Assembly (NCBI GenBank): GCA_019638355.1
Contig: JAHBTY010000002.1
Coordinates: 635,001-699,000 of the forward strand
DNA length: 64,000 bases
Direction of reading: 5' to 3'
Source of the DNA: Cyclobacteriaceae bacterium
GTDB taxonomy: Bacteria > Bacteroidota > Bacteroidia > Cytophagales > Cyclobacteriaceae
A program made the translations under genes and the position numbers. Each line of letters starts with the position of its first letter. The stretch's first letter is position 1. Of this stretch, positions 8,352-16,738 are shown in pieces. Under the pieces are notes generated by a model. The model was not told where the DNA came from. It made no database searches and worked only from the letters and a program-made list of their open reading frames with translations.

Positions 8352-11300
8352 CTAATTTAACCCTACTTGAATAAAGGCCGCCCAATCAAATGTAAGACCG
8401 GGCATGCTGTTTTTAAGCATTTGAACCTTTGCCTGATACAGCGATTGGGATATAGATTGTTTTTTTGAAAGCGAAGCGTAAAAGGAAATCATAAATTTTT
8501 CAGTAGCCTCGTCATCAACGCGCCAGAGCGATACCACCATGTTTTTTGTTCCGGTATATAAAAATGCCCGTGTAAGTCCAATTATCCCTTCGCCATTCGC
8601 ATAGGTTCCTATTCCAGTTTCGCAAGCAGATAAGCAGATTAAATATGCGTTGCTTCGCAGGGCAAATACCTCATTCATATAAAGAATGCCATCATCGGCC
8701 GAATTGGCTTTGCGACTAAATGCAATTCCGGGTTCAATTTGGTTATTACCCGTAAAGCCATGTGTAGCCAAATGAATAATGCTAAACTTTGAAAGGTCTT
8801 CTTTCTTAAAACTTGATTCGTCTGCCTCACTTCCAATATATACTTTAGACTCACTATTTTTTTTATTCATAATTCCTACCGCCTGCTTTACTTCCTCCTG
8901 GTTTCTTAATAGCGGAGGGAAATTATGAGTTTCAATTTGCTGTACATCTGCATTACGGAGGTTGTTTGAATTATTTACCATTTTAAACTCCGGTGCCATG
9001 GCAAGCATGTTCATATTTTTTGCAGGTGCGTCAGTATAGCTGCGCCACAACAAAGTAGAAGAATACCCATAGTTAAATTGATACTTAAATACGTTATACA
9101 CCCAGGCGTATTTGCCAGCATAGCCTAATAATTCAAAATTAATCAGGTTAATAATATCGTCTGGTATAACCACAATCTTATTTATCTTTTTGTTGGATGC
9201 CTGCAAACAACTATCTACTTTTTTAAAAATCAGTTGATACAAAGCTTGTGAGCTGCTAAAAAAAGCGGAAGACTCCTTTACCGCAATGCTGTTCTTCATT
9301 GCTCTCACCTGGCGCTTAATTTCATAGCTAGAACCCAAGCTGATAAAGTATCTTTTTTTGTCGGCAAGCAAAATAGCGTAACTGTTTTTGTTGCCAATGC
9401 AATACTCAACCCAGGCTGTCTTTTGATTTTTTGATAAATAGGCTGCTTCCAAAACAGCTAAAGACACTGGTTCTTTACTGAACTTTAATGCATGATAATC
9501 AGGTAAATGATTTTGAATAGAGTCTAATAAAAAATTAAATCGGGTACGCAAAATGTGCATTTGGTCCCGATATTCCTGCAGTAACGCTCGGTCTGGTTCG
9601 CTTTGTTTGGCAAGTTCTTGTGAATATTGAAACTCAAGCTGAGCAATTGTTTTAGATAATTGATTTTCTTCCCTCAATACCTTTTCGGTAACGCGGGCAA
9701 ATGATTTTACACGATCTAAGCGAATGGCACGCTGCAGAATCTGATATTTATTCAGATTTGCGTCCTGAAAGGCACGCTCAACAAAATCAGTTTGCCCGGT
9801 TAGCTTATAAACCAGGTAATAATAATCAGTTGCCAGATCGTAAAAATCGCGTACCGCACGATTGAAGTTTATTTTATCAGCATCAGCCTGTAGCTCTGTA
9901 ATGTTGGATTGTATTACCGTTAACGAGGATTGAATTAATCCATCCGCTTGGAATAGCTGTTGTTGCGAACGCGTGCCCGCTTCATACGCTTCTAACTCTA
10001 ATTTCAACAAGTTAAAGTTTGAGGTAATCCATTCCATTTTAGAAGCATAAAAAGATTCGTTATTAACCACATCTGTATTGAGAAGGTTATTCTTCCTTGA
10101 CAGATTAAAATAGTAAATAGCTGAATCAGCCTGCTTAAAGGTTGTTCCTATATCATTATATAATTGTACTAATTGAGGATGAGTTACAGGATAAATCCGT
10201 TCATAGTCTGAAATAAGTTGGCGGTAATAGGTTCTGCTTGAATCAAGCAAGCCAACTGCTTTTAAATTGGCAGCCTTGTTTTGTCTAACTTTTTTATACA
10301 AATCCGAATCGGGTTTAAGCTTTTTCTCCAGCGCAGTTAAGAGTTGCAGCGATACCTGAACCTGACCTTCTTGATTGGCCAGGTTAGCCCTGTTAAAATA
10401 ATACCACAATTTCTGCTCCTCAGCTTCATCCGTTGAATCCCTATAAAATTCTTCAAGTTGGTTAAGCCACTTTCCTGCATCTTCTAAAAGCGTTTGACTA
10501 ATCTGCATAGCTACTATGTTGTTGATAATTCTTGCATATACGTTTCCATAATATGTTTTGTACGGAGTTATAATTTCGAGTGCTTTCAGAAACTGTTGCA
10601 AAGCCTCTTCCTGCCGGTAGTGGTTGGTCAATGACGCTGCGTAATTCTGATATATTAAAGCCTTTCGGGGAGGATCTAAAGCTGAAATATCTGTCCAAAG
10701 CACAGCCTCCTCATAATATTGGATAGACCTAATAAAGTTTTCATACGAATCATAAAATACTCCCAGATTATTATAAGCCAAAGCCAATTCATTGGGGTTG
10801 TTTTGTTTTTGTTTGTTAAGCGCCAGAGCTGTTAAATAGTACTTCTCCGCTAATCTATAATCCCACAATGCATGATAGGTTGCACCCAGATTATTGTAGA
10901 TTTTTACAAGCATTAAACTTTTATCAAAGGGTGTGTCTTTATATTTTTTTTCTGACTGGTGTAAGCAAAGTAAAGCCGAATCAAGCTCGTTGTTTCTCAA
11001 GTAAGTTGTTCCGAGCCAAAATAAGGAATGGGCTATTTTAACCTTGTAGCGGGTTGTGTCTGTACTATAGTATGCAATTGCCGTTTTAAGTGTGTGCTTA
11101 CTGTCATCCGGTTTATTTTGTTGAAGGAAGTAATAACCCTTCCAATAATTTAACATGGCAGAAGCTTCACTGCTTGAGCATTTTTTTATCAAGCTTTCAG
11201 CTAGTTCAAGTTTTTGATTTGCCTCAGACAAAAATTTTTTATGCTGAAAGACAAGGGCCAGGAATATATTGTACCGGAGTTGCTGGCACGGTGTTAAGCG

Positions 11301-11531
11301 GTGAGCGTTTATCAGGTTTAATGCTGAATCCATCAGCATAAATTGATCTCCTAACAGAGCAGCTTCGGCAATTAACAAGTTACGCTCATCCGGTTGATTA
11401 ATTTTGGCCGCATAATAGAGCGAAGCTGCTACTTCTTCTGAATCAAAACTTGCTTGCAGTAAATCAGATTGGGCAAGCCCATTAGCAGAAGCAAAAATCC
11501 AACACGCTACTATAAGGCCAGTTGCCTTCAC
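8352..11531 (-). CDS. Secreted TPR-CHAT cysteine protease
   Basis: A 1059-residue protein starting at GTG 11531, with a signal peptide (about residues 1-20, ending ANGLAQ). Residues about 70-500 are tetratricopeptide-like helix pairs (for example LALAYNNLGVFYDSYENFIRSIQYYEEAV). A helical linker follows, and the C-terminal 350 residues are a CHAT domain, a caspase/separase-like cysteine protease. The catalytic pair is visible: His924 in HLATHG and Cys970 in SACETG, followed by the conserved GEGIIGLTRAFLYTG and VVSLWRVDDEAT blocks. Export places it outside the cytoplasm. The start lies 3 bp after the stop of the preceding small frame (TGATTTGTG), implying translational coupling with the Thr-rich-tail ORFs upstream. 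Confidence 0.9.
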   Translation of the reverse strand: MKATGLIVACWIFASANGLAQSDLLQASFDSEEVAASLYYAAKINQPDERNLLIAEAALLGDQFMLMDSALNLINAHRLTPCQQLRYNIFLALVFQHKKFLSEANQKLELAESLIKKCSSSEASAMLNYWKGYYFLQQNKPDDSKHTLKTAIAYYSTDTTRYKVKIAHSLFWLGTTYLRNNELDSALLCLHQSEKKYKDTPFDKSLMLVKIYNNLGATYHALWDYRLAEKYYLTALALNKQKQNNPNELALAYNNLGVFYDSYENFIRSIQYYEEAVLWTDISALDPPRKALIYQNYAASLTNHYRQEEALQQFLKALEIITPYKTYYGNVYARIINNIVAMQISQTLLEDAGKWLNQLEEFYRDSTDEAEEQKLWYYFNRANLANQEGQVQVSLQLLTALEKKLKPDSDLYKKVRQNKAANLKAVGLLDSSRTYYRQLISDYERIYPVTHPQLVQLYNDIGTTFKQADSAIYYFNLSRKNNLLNTDVVNNESFYASKMEWITSNFNLLKLELEAYEAGTRSQQQLFQADGLIQSSLTVIQSNITELQADADKINFNRAVRDFYDLATDYYYLVYKLTGQTDFVERAFQDANLNKYQILQRAIRLDRVKSFARVTEKVLREENQLSKTIAQLEFQYSQELAKQSEPDRALLQEYRDQMHILRTRFNFLLDSIQNHLPDYHALKFSKEPVSLAVLEAAYLSKNQKTAWVEYCIGNKNSYAILLADKKRYFISLGSSYEIKRQVRAMKNSIAVKESSAFFSSSQALYQLIFKKVDSCLQASNKKINKIVVIPDDIINLINFELLGYAGKYAWVYNVFKYQFNYGYSSTLLWRSYTDAPAKNMNMLAMAPEFKMVNNSNNLRNADVQQIETHNFPPLLRNQEEVKQAVGIMNKKNSESKVYIGSEADESSFKKEDLSKFSIIHLATHGFTGNNQIEPGIAFSRKANSADDGILYMNEVFALRSNAYLICLSACETGIGTYANGEGIIGLTRAFLYTGTKNMVVSLWRVDDEATEKFMISFYASLSKKQSISQSLYQAKVQMLKNSMPGLTFDWAAFIQVGLN

Positions 11532-11534
11532 AAA

Positions 11535-11693
11535 TCAGGTAGATGTTACAGTGGTTGTAGTAGCCGTACTGGTAGTTCCGCTACTAACCGTTATTCTTTT
11601 GGTAGCTGATTTCCGTTGCCGCTTTGGCTTTTTAATAATCAGTTTTTGGTCATCCCCGATAATTTCATCAAACCGCTTTCTTATCTGAATTAT
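11535..11693 (-). CDS. Thr-rich C-terminal tail, -1 frame continuation of the small secreted protein
   Basis: This 52-codon frame begins inside a run of eight A where the 95-codon frame (11690-11977) stops, and has no ATG of its own. It encodes a basic segment (KKPKRQRKSATKR) and ends in TATTTTVTST. That ending is nearly identical to the end of the 23-residue peptide at 11984-12055, and the DNA copies differ chiefly at synonymous positions, strong evidence that this frame is translated. Its TGA lies 3 bp before the GTG of the CHAT gene. A -1 ribosomal shift on A-AAA-AAA, a fixed frameshift mutation or a homopolymer sequencing error would each explain the arrangement. Joined to the upstream frame it gives about 147 residues. 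Confidence 0.6.
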   Translation of the reverse strand: MIQIRKRFDEIIGDDQKLIIKKPKRQRKSATKRITVSSGTTSTATTTTVTST

Positions 11694-11977
11694 TTTTTTT
11701 CTCTATGAATAACACAGATTCTTTTAACATCCGTTGTATTTATTGATTTAACCGCGGATACACTAATTATAAAAGTTTCAAAACTTTTTTCCTTTTCAAC
11801 AACTATTAAAACCGTAGCGTTTGGTGAAGTTAACCGTACGTCCACATCAACTTGCTTTCCTTTAAAACCTGTGAGGTATAGAATCTTATCTCCAACCAAT
11901 GCCTCATAATTAAATTCAGTCTGCCCCCACGCCAGCGAGCAATTAACTAAAAGAATAACAAAAAAAAATTTATACAT
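11690..11977 (-). CDS. Small secreted protein of unknown function, apparently frameshifted at its 3' end
   Basis: The 95-residue product begins with a signal peptide (about residues 1-18, LVNCSLAWGQ). The mature part is beta-rich (ILYLTGFKGKQVDVDVRL, TVLIVVEKEKSFETFIISVSAV). It ends EKK-stop directly after a run of eight A, and the -1 frame remains open for 52 more codons into a Thr-rich tail. The ATG lies 6 bp after the stop of the 23-codon peptide gene, and the continued frame ends 3 bp before the CHAT protease start, so it sits in the middle of a tight operon. I do not recognise a family; substrate, partner or inhibitor of the protease are all possible and unproven. Confidence 0.65.
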   Translation of the reverse strand: MYKFFFVILLVNCSLAWGQTEFNYEALVGDKILYLTGFKGKQVDVDVRLTSPNATVLIVVEKEKSFETFIISVSAVKSINTTDVKRICVIHREKK

Positions 11978-11983
11978 AAATTT

Positions 11984-12055
11984 TTAAGTTGACGTTACAG
12001 TAGTTGTAGTGGCTGTAATTGTAGTGGAGCTAGAAACCGAAGTACGAACAGGCAT
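11984..12055 (-). CDS. 23-residue Thr/Ser-rich peptide, duplicate of the neighbouring tail
   Basis: A short ORF beginning MPVRTSVSSS and ending TATTTTVTST. An in-frame stop lies three codons before the ATG, so it is an independent ORF. It starts 16 bp after the stop of the 107-codon gene and ends 6 bp before the ATG of the 95-codon gene. Its last 16 codons align without gaps to the last 16 codons at 11535; seven codons differ synonymously and only two by amino acid (the stop codons also differ, TAA versus TGA). That pattern argues for selection on the peptide sequence. It has no signal peptide. Its role is unknown; it could be a recognition tag, a cleavage substrate or a peptide precursor for the CHAT protease. 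Confidence 0.6.
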   Translation of the reverse strand: MPVRTSVSSSTTITATTTTVTST

Positions 12056-12071
12056 AAATAATTAGGTTAAG

Positions 12072-12395
12072 TTAACTCGGTGTTAAATCACATTGGCTTA
12101 AATCTCCTTTCGCACTTTCATTCCAGTGCGTTAGCAATAAGTTAAGCGGTGTTTCAGCACTTGCCGGATTGCTAAAGAGTGTGGCTACAGGTGTATAACT
12201 GGCACGAATGCGGGCAAATTCTGTAGGTGTAGCAGATGCGTGATAAACAATTACCCAATAGTTGCATCCGGTGTCATCTCCGTATAATTCAGTGTTCAGA
12301 GTTTTGGTTTCACCGGGCTCCACTGTAAAAGGCAACCATTTGGTGCTATCCAGTGGCTGGTTAAAAAAGGGGCCGAAAGCTGTAGTTGTCAACAT
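12072..12395 (-). CDS. Small protein of unknown function upstream of the CHAT operon genes
   Basis: A 107-residue protein with short beta-strand-like segments (WLPFTVEPGETKTLNTELYG, CNYWVIVYHASATP) and a C-terminal part containing two Cys in all (CNY and QCD). No signal peptide is seen from ATG 12395. The frame is open about 20 codons upstream (GVGISTKNLTG) without a better start, and the -1 frame before that also reads like protein (NNYIGKEGLYG), so the annotated 5' end may be incomplete or frameshifted. It is the first of the small genes leading into the CHAT protease. I do not recognise a family. Confidence 0.5.
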   Translation of the reverse strand: MLTTTAFGPFFNQPLDSTKWLPFTVEPGETKTLNTELYGDDTGCNYWVIVYHASATPTEFARIRASYTPVATLFSNPASAETPLNLLLTHWNESAKGDLSQCDLTPS

Positions 12396-12499
12396 GCCGG
12401 TTAAATTTTTGGTGGAAATACCTACGCCCCGTACAACCCCTCTTTGCCAATATAGTTATTTGCCTTTAAATTGGAAATATCGTGATGACTAAATTCAAG

Positions 12500-13267
12500 C
12501 TAGCCTTCCTGTTCCCGTTGTTTCATCGATTCAATCAAAGTTTTTCGTTTTTTGTCGGAACGATTGCCATGTGCAAACATAATGGGGGTGTATAAAAAAT
12601 AGACAAACCCCGCTAACGGACCTGCGAGCCAACTATTAATAAAAATAACTGACAAAACCACCGATGCCAGTGGTACCACGGCCATTAACAAATTGGTGCG
12701 AATGCTGGTTTGGGTATCAAACTTTTCGAGTTCGCTTAATCCTAATTCATCAGCTTTGCTTAAGGCATAGCGGTACATCTGCATTAGCACCAAAAAAACA
12801 AACGTAGCTCCAATGCCATAAATGATCATGAGTTGACCCATATCCTGCGCGCGGATCATATTTTTCAAATCGTTGAGCAGGGTTTGATCGCCAACCAGGT
12901 ATCCTACCGGAAAAAGTATAATGATTTTGGTGAGAAACTTTAATGGATACACGTAGAACAACACGATCGCCAGAAAAAGAGTATTCAACACCAATATTCG
13001 ACTGTTCCGTAATCCATAGCGCAAATAAAATTGAAGGTGCTCGTACCAGATAAGCATGATGAGGGTAATACACACCAGAAAGGGCAACAGCTCATAGGCA
13101 AAACGCTTTACCTGTTCAAAGTTGGTAGGCGGTGAAGTGGAGATCAGCAACAGTGTAATCGCCAACGCAAAAATGGCATCGCTGAAATTTTCCAACCGGC
13201 CAGGTTCTTTTCCGCGCAAACGAAAATCGGTTTCTGTAATTTTTTCGGTTAAGACCTGGCGAATCAT
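12500..13267 (-). CDS. TMEM175-family (DUF1211) ion channel protein
   Basis: A 255-residue membrane protein. The signature RLENFSDAIFALAITLLL (about residues 24-42) matches the family's R-x-x-x-FSD motif, in which the first helix lines a potassium-selective pore. Several further hydrophobic helices follow, and the tail is basic (GNRSDKKRKTLIE). Bacterial members usually have a single six-helix repeat, consistent with this length. It overlaps the PrsW-type peptidase gene by 4 bp, so the two are co-translated. Ion selectivity is known for the family, not shown here. Confidence 0.82.
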   Translation of the reverse strand: MIRQVLTEKITETDFRLRGKEPGRLENFSDAIFALAITLLLISTSPPTNFEQVKRFAYELLPFLVCITLIMLIWYEHLQFYLRYGLRNSRILVLNTLFLAIVLFYVYPLKFLTKIIILFPVGYLVGDQTLLNDLKNMIRAQDMGQLMIIYGIGATFVFLVLMQMYRYALSKADELGLSELEKFDTQTSIRTNLLMAVVPLASVVLSVIFINSWLAGPLAGFVYFLYTPIMFAHGNRSDKKRKTLIESMKQREQEG

Positions 13268-13983
13268 GTGTTTTCGGTGTTGACGGGTTGGGATGAATCC
13301 GGAGTTTGATTTTTAAAAGGAGAAGCCAACTGATGAATGTGGATTGCCTTTTTAGAAAGCCAGATGCCCACCACTAATGAAAGCAAGGCTCCCAACACAA
13401 TACCGGGTACCCAAGATATAAACAGACAATAGTCGTATGCGCCATGAAATAATGTAGCAACCCCTAACGCATGAAATGCATAATACGATTTTCTGTGTTC
13501 AAACTTGGCTTTTCCTAAATAAAAACCCATAAGCACGGCAAAAGTAGCATGGGCCGGCACGGCTGTAAACAGACGCATTATCGCAGTACCCATGCCACCA
13601 TTAAATGCGTACAACACATTTTCCAATGTGGCGAAGCCCATACTCACCATTACGGAATAAACAATGCCATCGAAGGGTTCGTTGAAATGATTGCTTCGGT
13701 ATAAAATACCACGCACAAAAATGAATTTGCTGAACTCCTCTACAAGGGCAACTATCAGAAAGGCGTGTACCGCCTGTTCGCTCAAGCTACCCGGATCGAT
13801 GCTTACAAACTGATCGATTATACTGCTAATCAGCAGGGTTACCACCACACTCAGAATTCCGAAAAAGAAAGCGCGTAACAATAACCCGATGGGTTCGCGT
13901 TCATAATGATCTTTCAGATAGATATAAACACCTATGGCTACACCAGGTGCCAAGGCGATTGCAAGTAGAATAAGCGCGTACAC
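13264..13983 (-). CDS. PrsW-family intramembrane metallopeptidase
   Basis: A 239-residue protein with about eight hydrophobic helices, starting at GTG 13983. The PrsW signatures are present: VEEFSKFIFVR with the paired Glu, ATLENVLYAF with a further Glu, and the HATFAVLMGFYLG helix carrying a conserved His. In Firmicutes PrsW cleaves an anti-sigma factor; in Bacteroidota the substrates are generally unknown. It overlaps the TMEM175-type gene by 4 bp and lies 2 bp from the preceding membrane gene, so the three form one operon. Confidence 0.88.
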   Translation of the reverse strand: MYALILLAIALAPGVAIGVYIYLKDHYEREPIGLLLRAFFFGILSVVVTLLISSIIDQFVSIDPGSLSEQAVHAFLIVALVEEFSKFIFVRGILYRSNHFNEPFDGIVYSVMVSMGFATLENVLYAFNGGMGTAIMRLFTAVPAHATFAVLMGFYLGKAKFEHRKSYYAFHALGVATLFHGAYDYCLFISWVPGIVLGALLSLVVGIWLSKKAIHIHQLASPFKNQTPDSSQPVNTENT

Positions 13984-13985
13984 AA

Positions 13986-14471
13986 TTATAGTGTTGAAAG
14001 TTTGTAAAGAAAATAAATGCCTAGTAGCAATACCGGCAGGGTGGTTAGCAATGGTTTTTTAAGTATTACCAGGTTATCGGGGTTGCCAATTTGAGTGGCT
14101 GAGAATATTATAGCACCGCCCAGGCTTACACACCCCACCAGCAACATTTGCTGGTAGCCCTCCAGTTTTAAAAAATTAAACAATGTTCCAATCAAAATTA
14201 CCGGGGCCGAAAGGTACATAACCTTATAAAGCAGCAAGGCTATTGAGCTGTGTTTGCTCGTTGATGTTGTGCTTACCAAAGCAAAAGCCGACAGAAAAAA
14301 AGTTGCTGCTAATGTAGAAAAACCGACCATTAACATATCGGTACTTCCACTGAGGTTTAAAAAATGAAAAACAAGACCAATGGCTGTTACCAGCATGGCA
14401 ATAAGTTGAACTTTGGGTAAAATTGTTTTGGCCAGCAGTTCGCCAAAATTAGCTTTGTTGGGGGTGTTCAT
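13986..14471 (-). CDS. Four-helix membrane protein of unknown function
   Basis: A 161-residue protein with hydrophobic helices at about residues 17-37, 47-66, 80-100, 107-125 and 138-158. The halves look internally repeated (AIGLVFHFLNLSGSTDMLMVGFSTLAATFFLS and LIGTLFNFLKLEGYQQMLLVGCVSLGGAIIFS), suggesting duplication of a two-helix unit. It shares a general look with the GldL N-terminal helices, but I cannot support that name. It is the first gene of the operon with the PrsW-type and TMEM175-type genes, 2 bp upstream of the former. Confidence 0.65.
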   Translation of the reverse strand: MNTPNKANFGELLAKTILPKVQLIAMLVTAIGLVFHFLNLSGSTDMLMVGFSTLAATFFLSAFALVSTTSTSKHSSIALLLYKVMYLSAPVILIGTLFNFLKLEGYQQMLLVGCVSLGGAIIFSATQIGNPDNLVILKKPLLTTLPVLLLGIYFLYKLSTL

Positions 14472-14523
14472 AGGGGTTTCTTTTAACGGAAATTAGTGCT
14501 TACCGTAATAGAAACAAAACGCG

Positions 14524-15066
14524 CTAATCTTCTATTGATTCTTCTATTTCGTCCAGCTTGGTTTGCGTAAACCGGCCGGAGGTGGCGTACACAATTTTTC
14601 CTTCGGCATCCAACACAAAAAAGTAGGGAATGTCTTTTTTCTCGAAGTCGAGCGCTTCTTTGTAAGTTTTTAATTCACCTTTGTAGAAAAGAATATTGGG
14701 CAATAAAACGGGATCTACATTTTTGATCGCTTTCTTTTTAGCAGTGCCGGTAGCCGCTGCGTTTACGCCTGTAAACATCGGTACGAAATAAACATTCACA
14801 TCGTAGCCCATGCCCGCCATCATGCCAGTGGCTTTCTTTACAAACTTGTTATAGATAGGGCTGAACCATGTATTGAGTTCATCTTCCGATTTTTTAGAGT
14901 ACGCCAATCCCAACAAGGTGTATTTGCCTTTTGTATCGGTTGGCAGGTTTACTTTTTTATCATCGGCAGTTTCCGCTTCCATATCGGGAAATTGTTTGCC
15001 AATAACCTGGGCATTGGCAATCTGAGTTAAGAGCAGAGCTAAGACAATCGCAAATAAATTATTCAT
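14524..15066 (-). CDS. Secreted thioredoxin-like (ATP10/redoxin-type) protein
   Basis: A 180-residue exported protein; ATG 15066 is chosen because the signal peptide (MNNLFAIVLALLLTQIANAQ) begins there. The mature region follows the order of thioredoxin-like folds: FPDMEAETADDKKVNLPTD, KGKYTLLGLAYSKKSEDEL, then PYFFVLDAEGKIVYATSGRFT near the C terminus. The CxxC pair is absent (the strand reads AYSKKSEDE), so it is unlikely to be a classic disulfide oxidoreductase. Similar proteins in Bacteroidota are periplasmic and unstudied. It is monocistronic. Confidence 0.68.
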   Translation of the reverse strand: MNNLFAIVLALLLTQIANAQVIGKQFPDMEAETADDKKVNLPTDTKGKYTLLGLAYSKKSEDELNTWFSPIYNKFVKKATGMMAGMGYDVNVYFVPMFTGVNAAATGTAKKKAIKNVDPVLLPNILFYKGELKTYKEALDFEKKDIPYFFVLDAEGKIVYATSGRFTQTKLDEIEESIED

Positions 15067-15110
15067 GTGCTTTAGATTTGATTCCAATTCGATATTTCAG
15101 AATTACTTTA

Positions 15111-15407
15111 TTAAAATTTCCTTTTCTTAGATCCTGACCTTGTATCAAAAAGATTTAAAATAATTATTTCGGTTTCTGTAGTCCTGTAAAACAATCGGTT
15201 ATGCTTTGTTAAAAGAAATCCCCGTATGTCTTTTTCGGGTTTTTCTAAAGTTCCGATTTTGGGATGCTCACTAATCAAATTGACTACTGAATGAACTCTA
15301 ATAACAAAACTTCGTGTAACATTCTCACCCCATTCATTTTCCAGAAAATTAATTACTTGATTCAGTTTGTCATTAGCACGCTTGGTCCAGATTATTTTTC
15401 GAGCCAT
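15111..15407 (-). CDS. RelE/ParE-family toxin
   Basis: A 98-residue protein with the ParE fold order: IIWTKRANDKLNQVINFLENEWG, a long helix, then HPKIGTLEKPEKDIRGFLL and the strand pair HNRLFYRTTETEIIILNLFDTR. The last motif is the family's conserved ending, here basic (RSGSKKRKF). ParE-type toxins act on gyrase and RelE-type on ribosome-bound mRNA; the sequence does not decide between them. It overlaps the upstream antitoxin gene by 16 bp. Confidence 0.85.
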   Translation of the reverse strand: MARKIIWTKRANDKLNQVINFLENEWGENVTRSFVIRVHSVVNLISEHPKIGTLEKPEKDIRGFLLTKHNRLFYRTTETEIIILNLFDTRSGSKKRKF

Positions 15408-15631
15408 TTGGAATGCTGAGATTTAACCTGCTCATGACTGACCAGATTCTGAGTATCAAAACTTTCATGATAAGATAACAACAATTCTTGTTGTTCAATT
15501 TCAGTAAGGGAATTCCACAATAAACCTGTTTCCTTATTTTCAAGGACTTTTATTAAAGCCAGATAACTATTGATTGTTGACTCATCTTCGATTTTGTCAA
15601 TCAATTTATGGAGTTCATCTCTGGTCTTCAT
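15392..15631 (-). CDS. Antitoxin partner of the ParE-type toxin
   Basis: A 79-residue helical, acidic protein (MKTRDELHKLIDKIEDESTINSYLALIKVLE). It resembles short Bacteroidota antitoxins that lack an obvious DNA-binding motif at this level of reading. The call rests on size, order and the 16-bp overlap with the toxin. A TATCTTTA box one base off the -7 consensus lies shortly before the ATG on the minus strand. Confidence 0.7.
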   Translation of the reverse strand: MKTRDELHKLIDKIEDESTINSYLALIKVLENKETGLLWNSLTEIEQQELLLSYHESFDTQNLVSHEQVKSQHSKWLEK

Positions 15632-15684
15632 GCACTAAAATTTAATTTATTTAAAGATACAGGATTTTACTTAATATGTCATGC

Positions 15685-16716
15685 CTAAGAAAATACTGAA
15701 GTAGCCTTCCGTACCTGTGGCGCTACCCGCGTGCCAAATAATTCGATAGAGCGCATAATCTTTATATGATCCATAGTCCCCATACTCATTTGTGCCAGAA
15801 AGCGCGTGTTGCCAAACAATTCATGCTCGTATAAAATTTTATCAACCACCTGTTGCGCACTACCCACTAACAAAGCGCCTTTGGCTGATCGCGAAGCGTC
15901 AAAGTGTGCACGGGCCATTGGTTGCCAGCCGCGCTCGCGACCAATCTTATTCATCATGGCCGAGTATGCCGGATAAAATTCATCGCCTGCTTGTTGCGAA
16001 TCATTTGCCACATACACGTGCGAGTTAATGCCGAGCTGGGGTGTAAAACCATTGCTAAGTGCGGTATCTTTATACAATTGCGTAAACGGAACAAACTGTG
16101 CCGGCATTCCGCCAATTATTGCTAATGCCATTGGTAAACCTAGTGTGCCTGCGCGTACAGCTGATTCCGGTGTGCCGCCTACAGCTAACCAGATGGGTAA
16201 TTGTTCCTGATAAGGTCTTGGATAAATTCCAAGCGATTCAAATGAAGGTCTGTGCTTTCCGCGCCAACTCACCACTTCTTGTTTGTTGATTTTTAACAAC
16301 AACTCCAATTTTTCGGCAAACAGCGCATCGTAATCTTTCAGGTTGAAACCAAACAATGGATATGATTCAATAAACGAACCACGACCCACCATAATCTCGG
16401 CCCGGCCATTTGAGAGTTGATCTACTGTGGCAAAACTTTGAAACACGCGCACGGGATCATCCGAACTTAGCACAGTAACTGCACTGGAGAGTTTTATGTT
16501 TTTAGTAACAGCCGCAGCTGCCGCCAAAGCAACTGCTGGCGCAGAGATAGCATACTCTTCGCGATGATGCTCGCCCAAAGCAAATACATCCAAGCCCAAC
16601 TGATCGGCTAATTGAATTTCTTCCAATAAATTTTTAAAACGCTGATTGGTATTCAACGCCTTTCCGGAAGTTCTATCCGGAGCAACATCAGCAAATGTGT
16701 AAAGTCCTAGTTCCAT
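15685..16716 (-). CDS. LLM-class (luciferase-like) flavin-dependent oxidoreductase
   Basis: A 343-residue TIM-barrel monooxygenase. ATG 16716 is chosen because [11 protein letters not shown] is the standard first strand; the upstream in-frame ATG lies inside a repeat palindrome. Family blocks are [46 protein letters not shown] and [20 protein letters not shown], then a late [11 protein letters not shown] helix. It would use reduced FMN to oxidise an unknown substrate. It follows the DODA-type dioxygenase gene on the same strand, separated by a hairpin-forming repeat. Confidence 0.88.
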   Translation of the reverse strand: MELGLYTFADVAPDRTSGKALNTNQRFKNLLEEIQLADQLGLDVFALGEHHREEYAISAPAVALAAAAAVTKNIKLSSAVTVLSSDDPVRVFQSFATVDQLSNGRAEIMVGRGSFIESYPLFGFNLKDYDALFAEKLELLLKINKQEVVSWRGKHRPSFESLGIYPRPYQEQLPIWLAVGGTPESAVRAGTLGLPMALAIIGGMPAQFVPFTQLYKDTALSNGFTPQLGINSHVYVANDSQQAGDEFYPAYSAMMNKIGRERGWQPMARAHFDASRSAKGALLVGSAQQVVDKILYEHELFGNTRFLAQMSMGTMDHIKIMRSIELFGTRVAPQVRKATSVFS

Positions 16717-16738
16717 TTTATAGTAGATTTTTTTTAAT

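Noticed and set aside
14524-15066. Classic thioredoxin function for the secreted thioredoxin-like protein
   Set aside because: The CxxC active-site pair is missing in the relevant strand.
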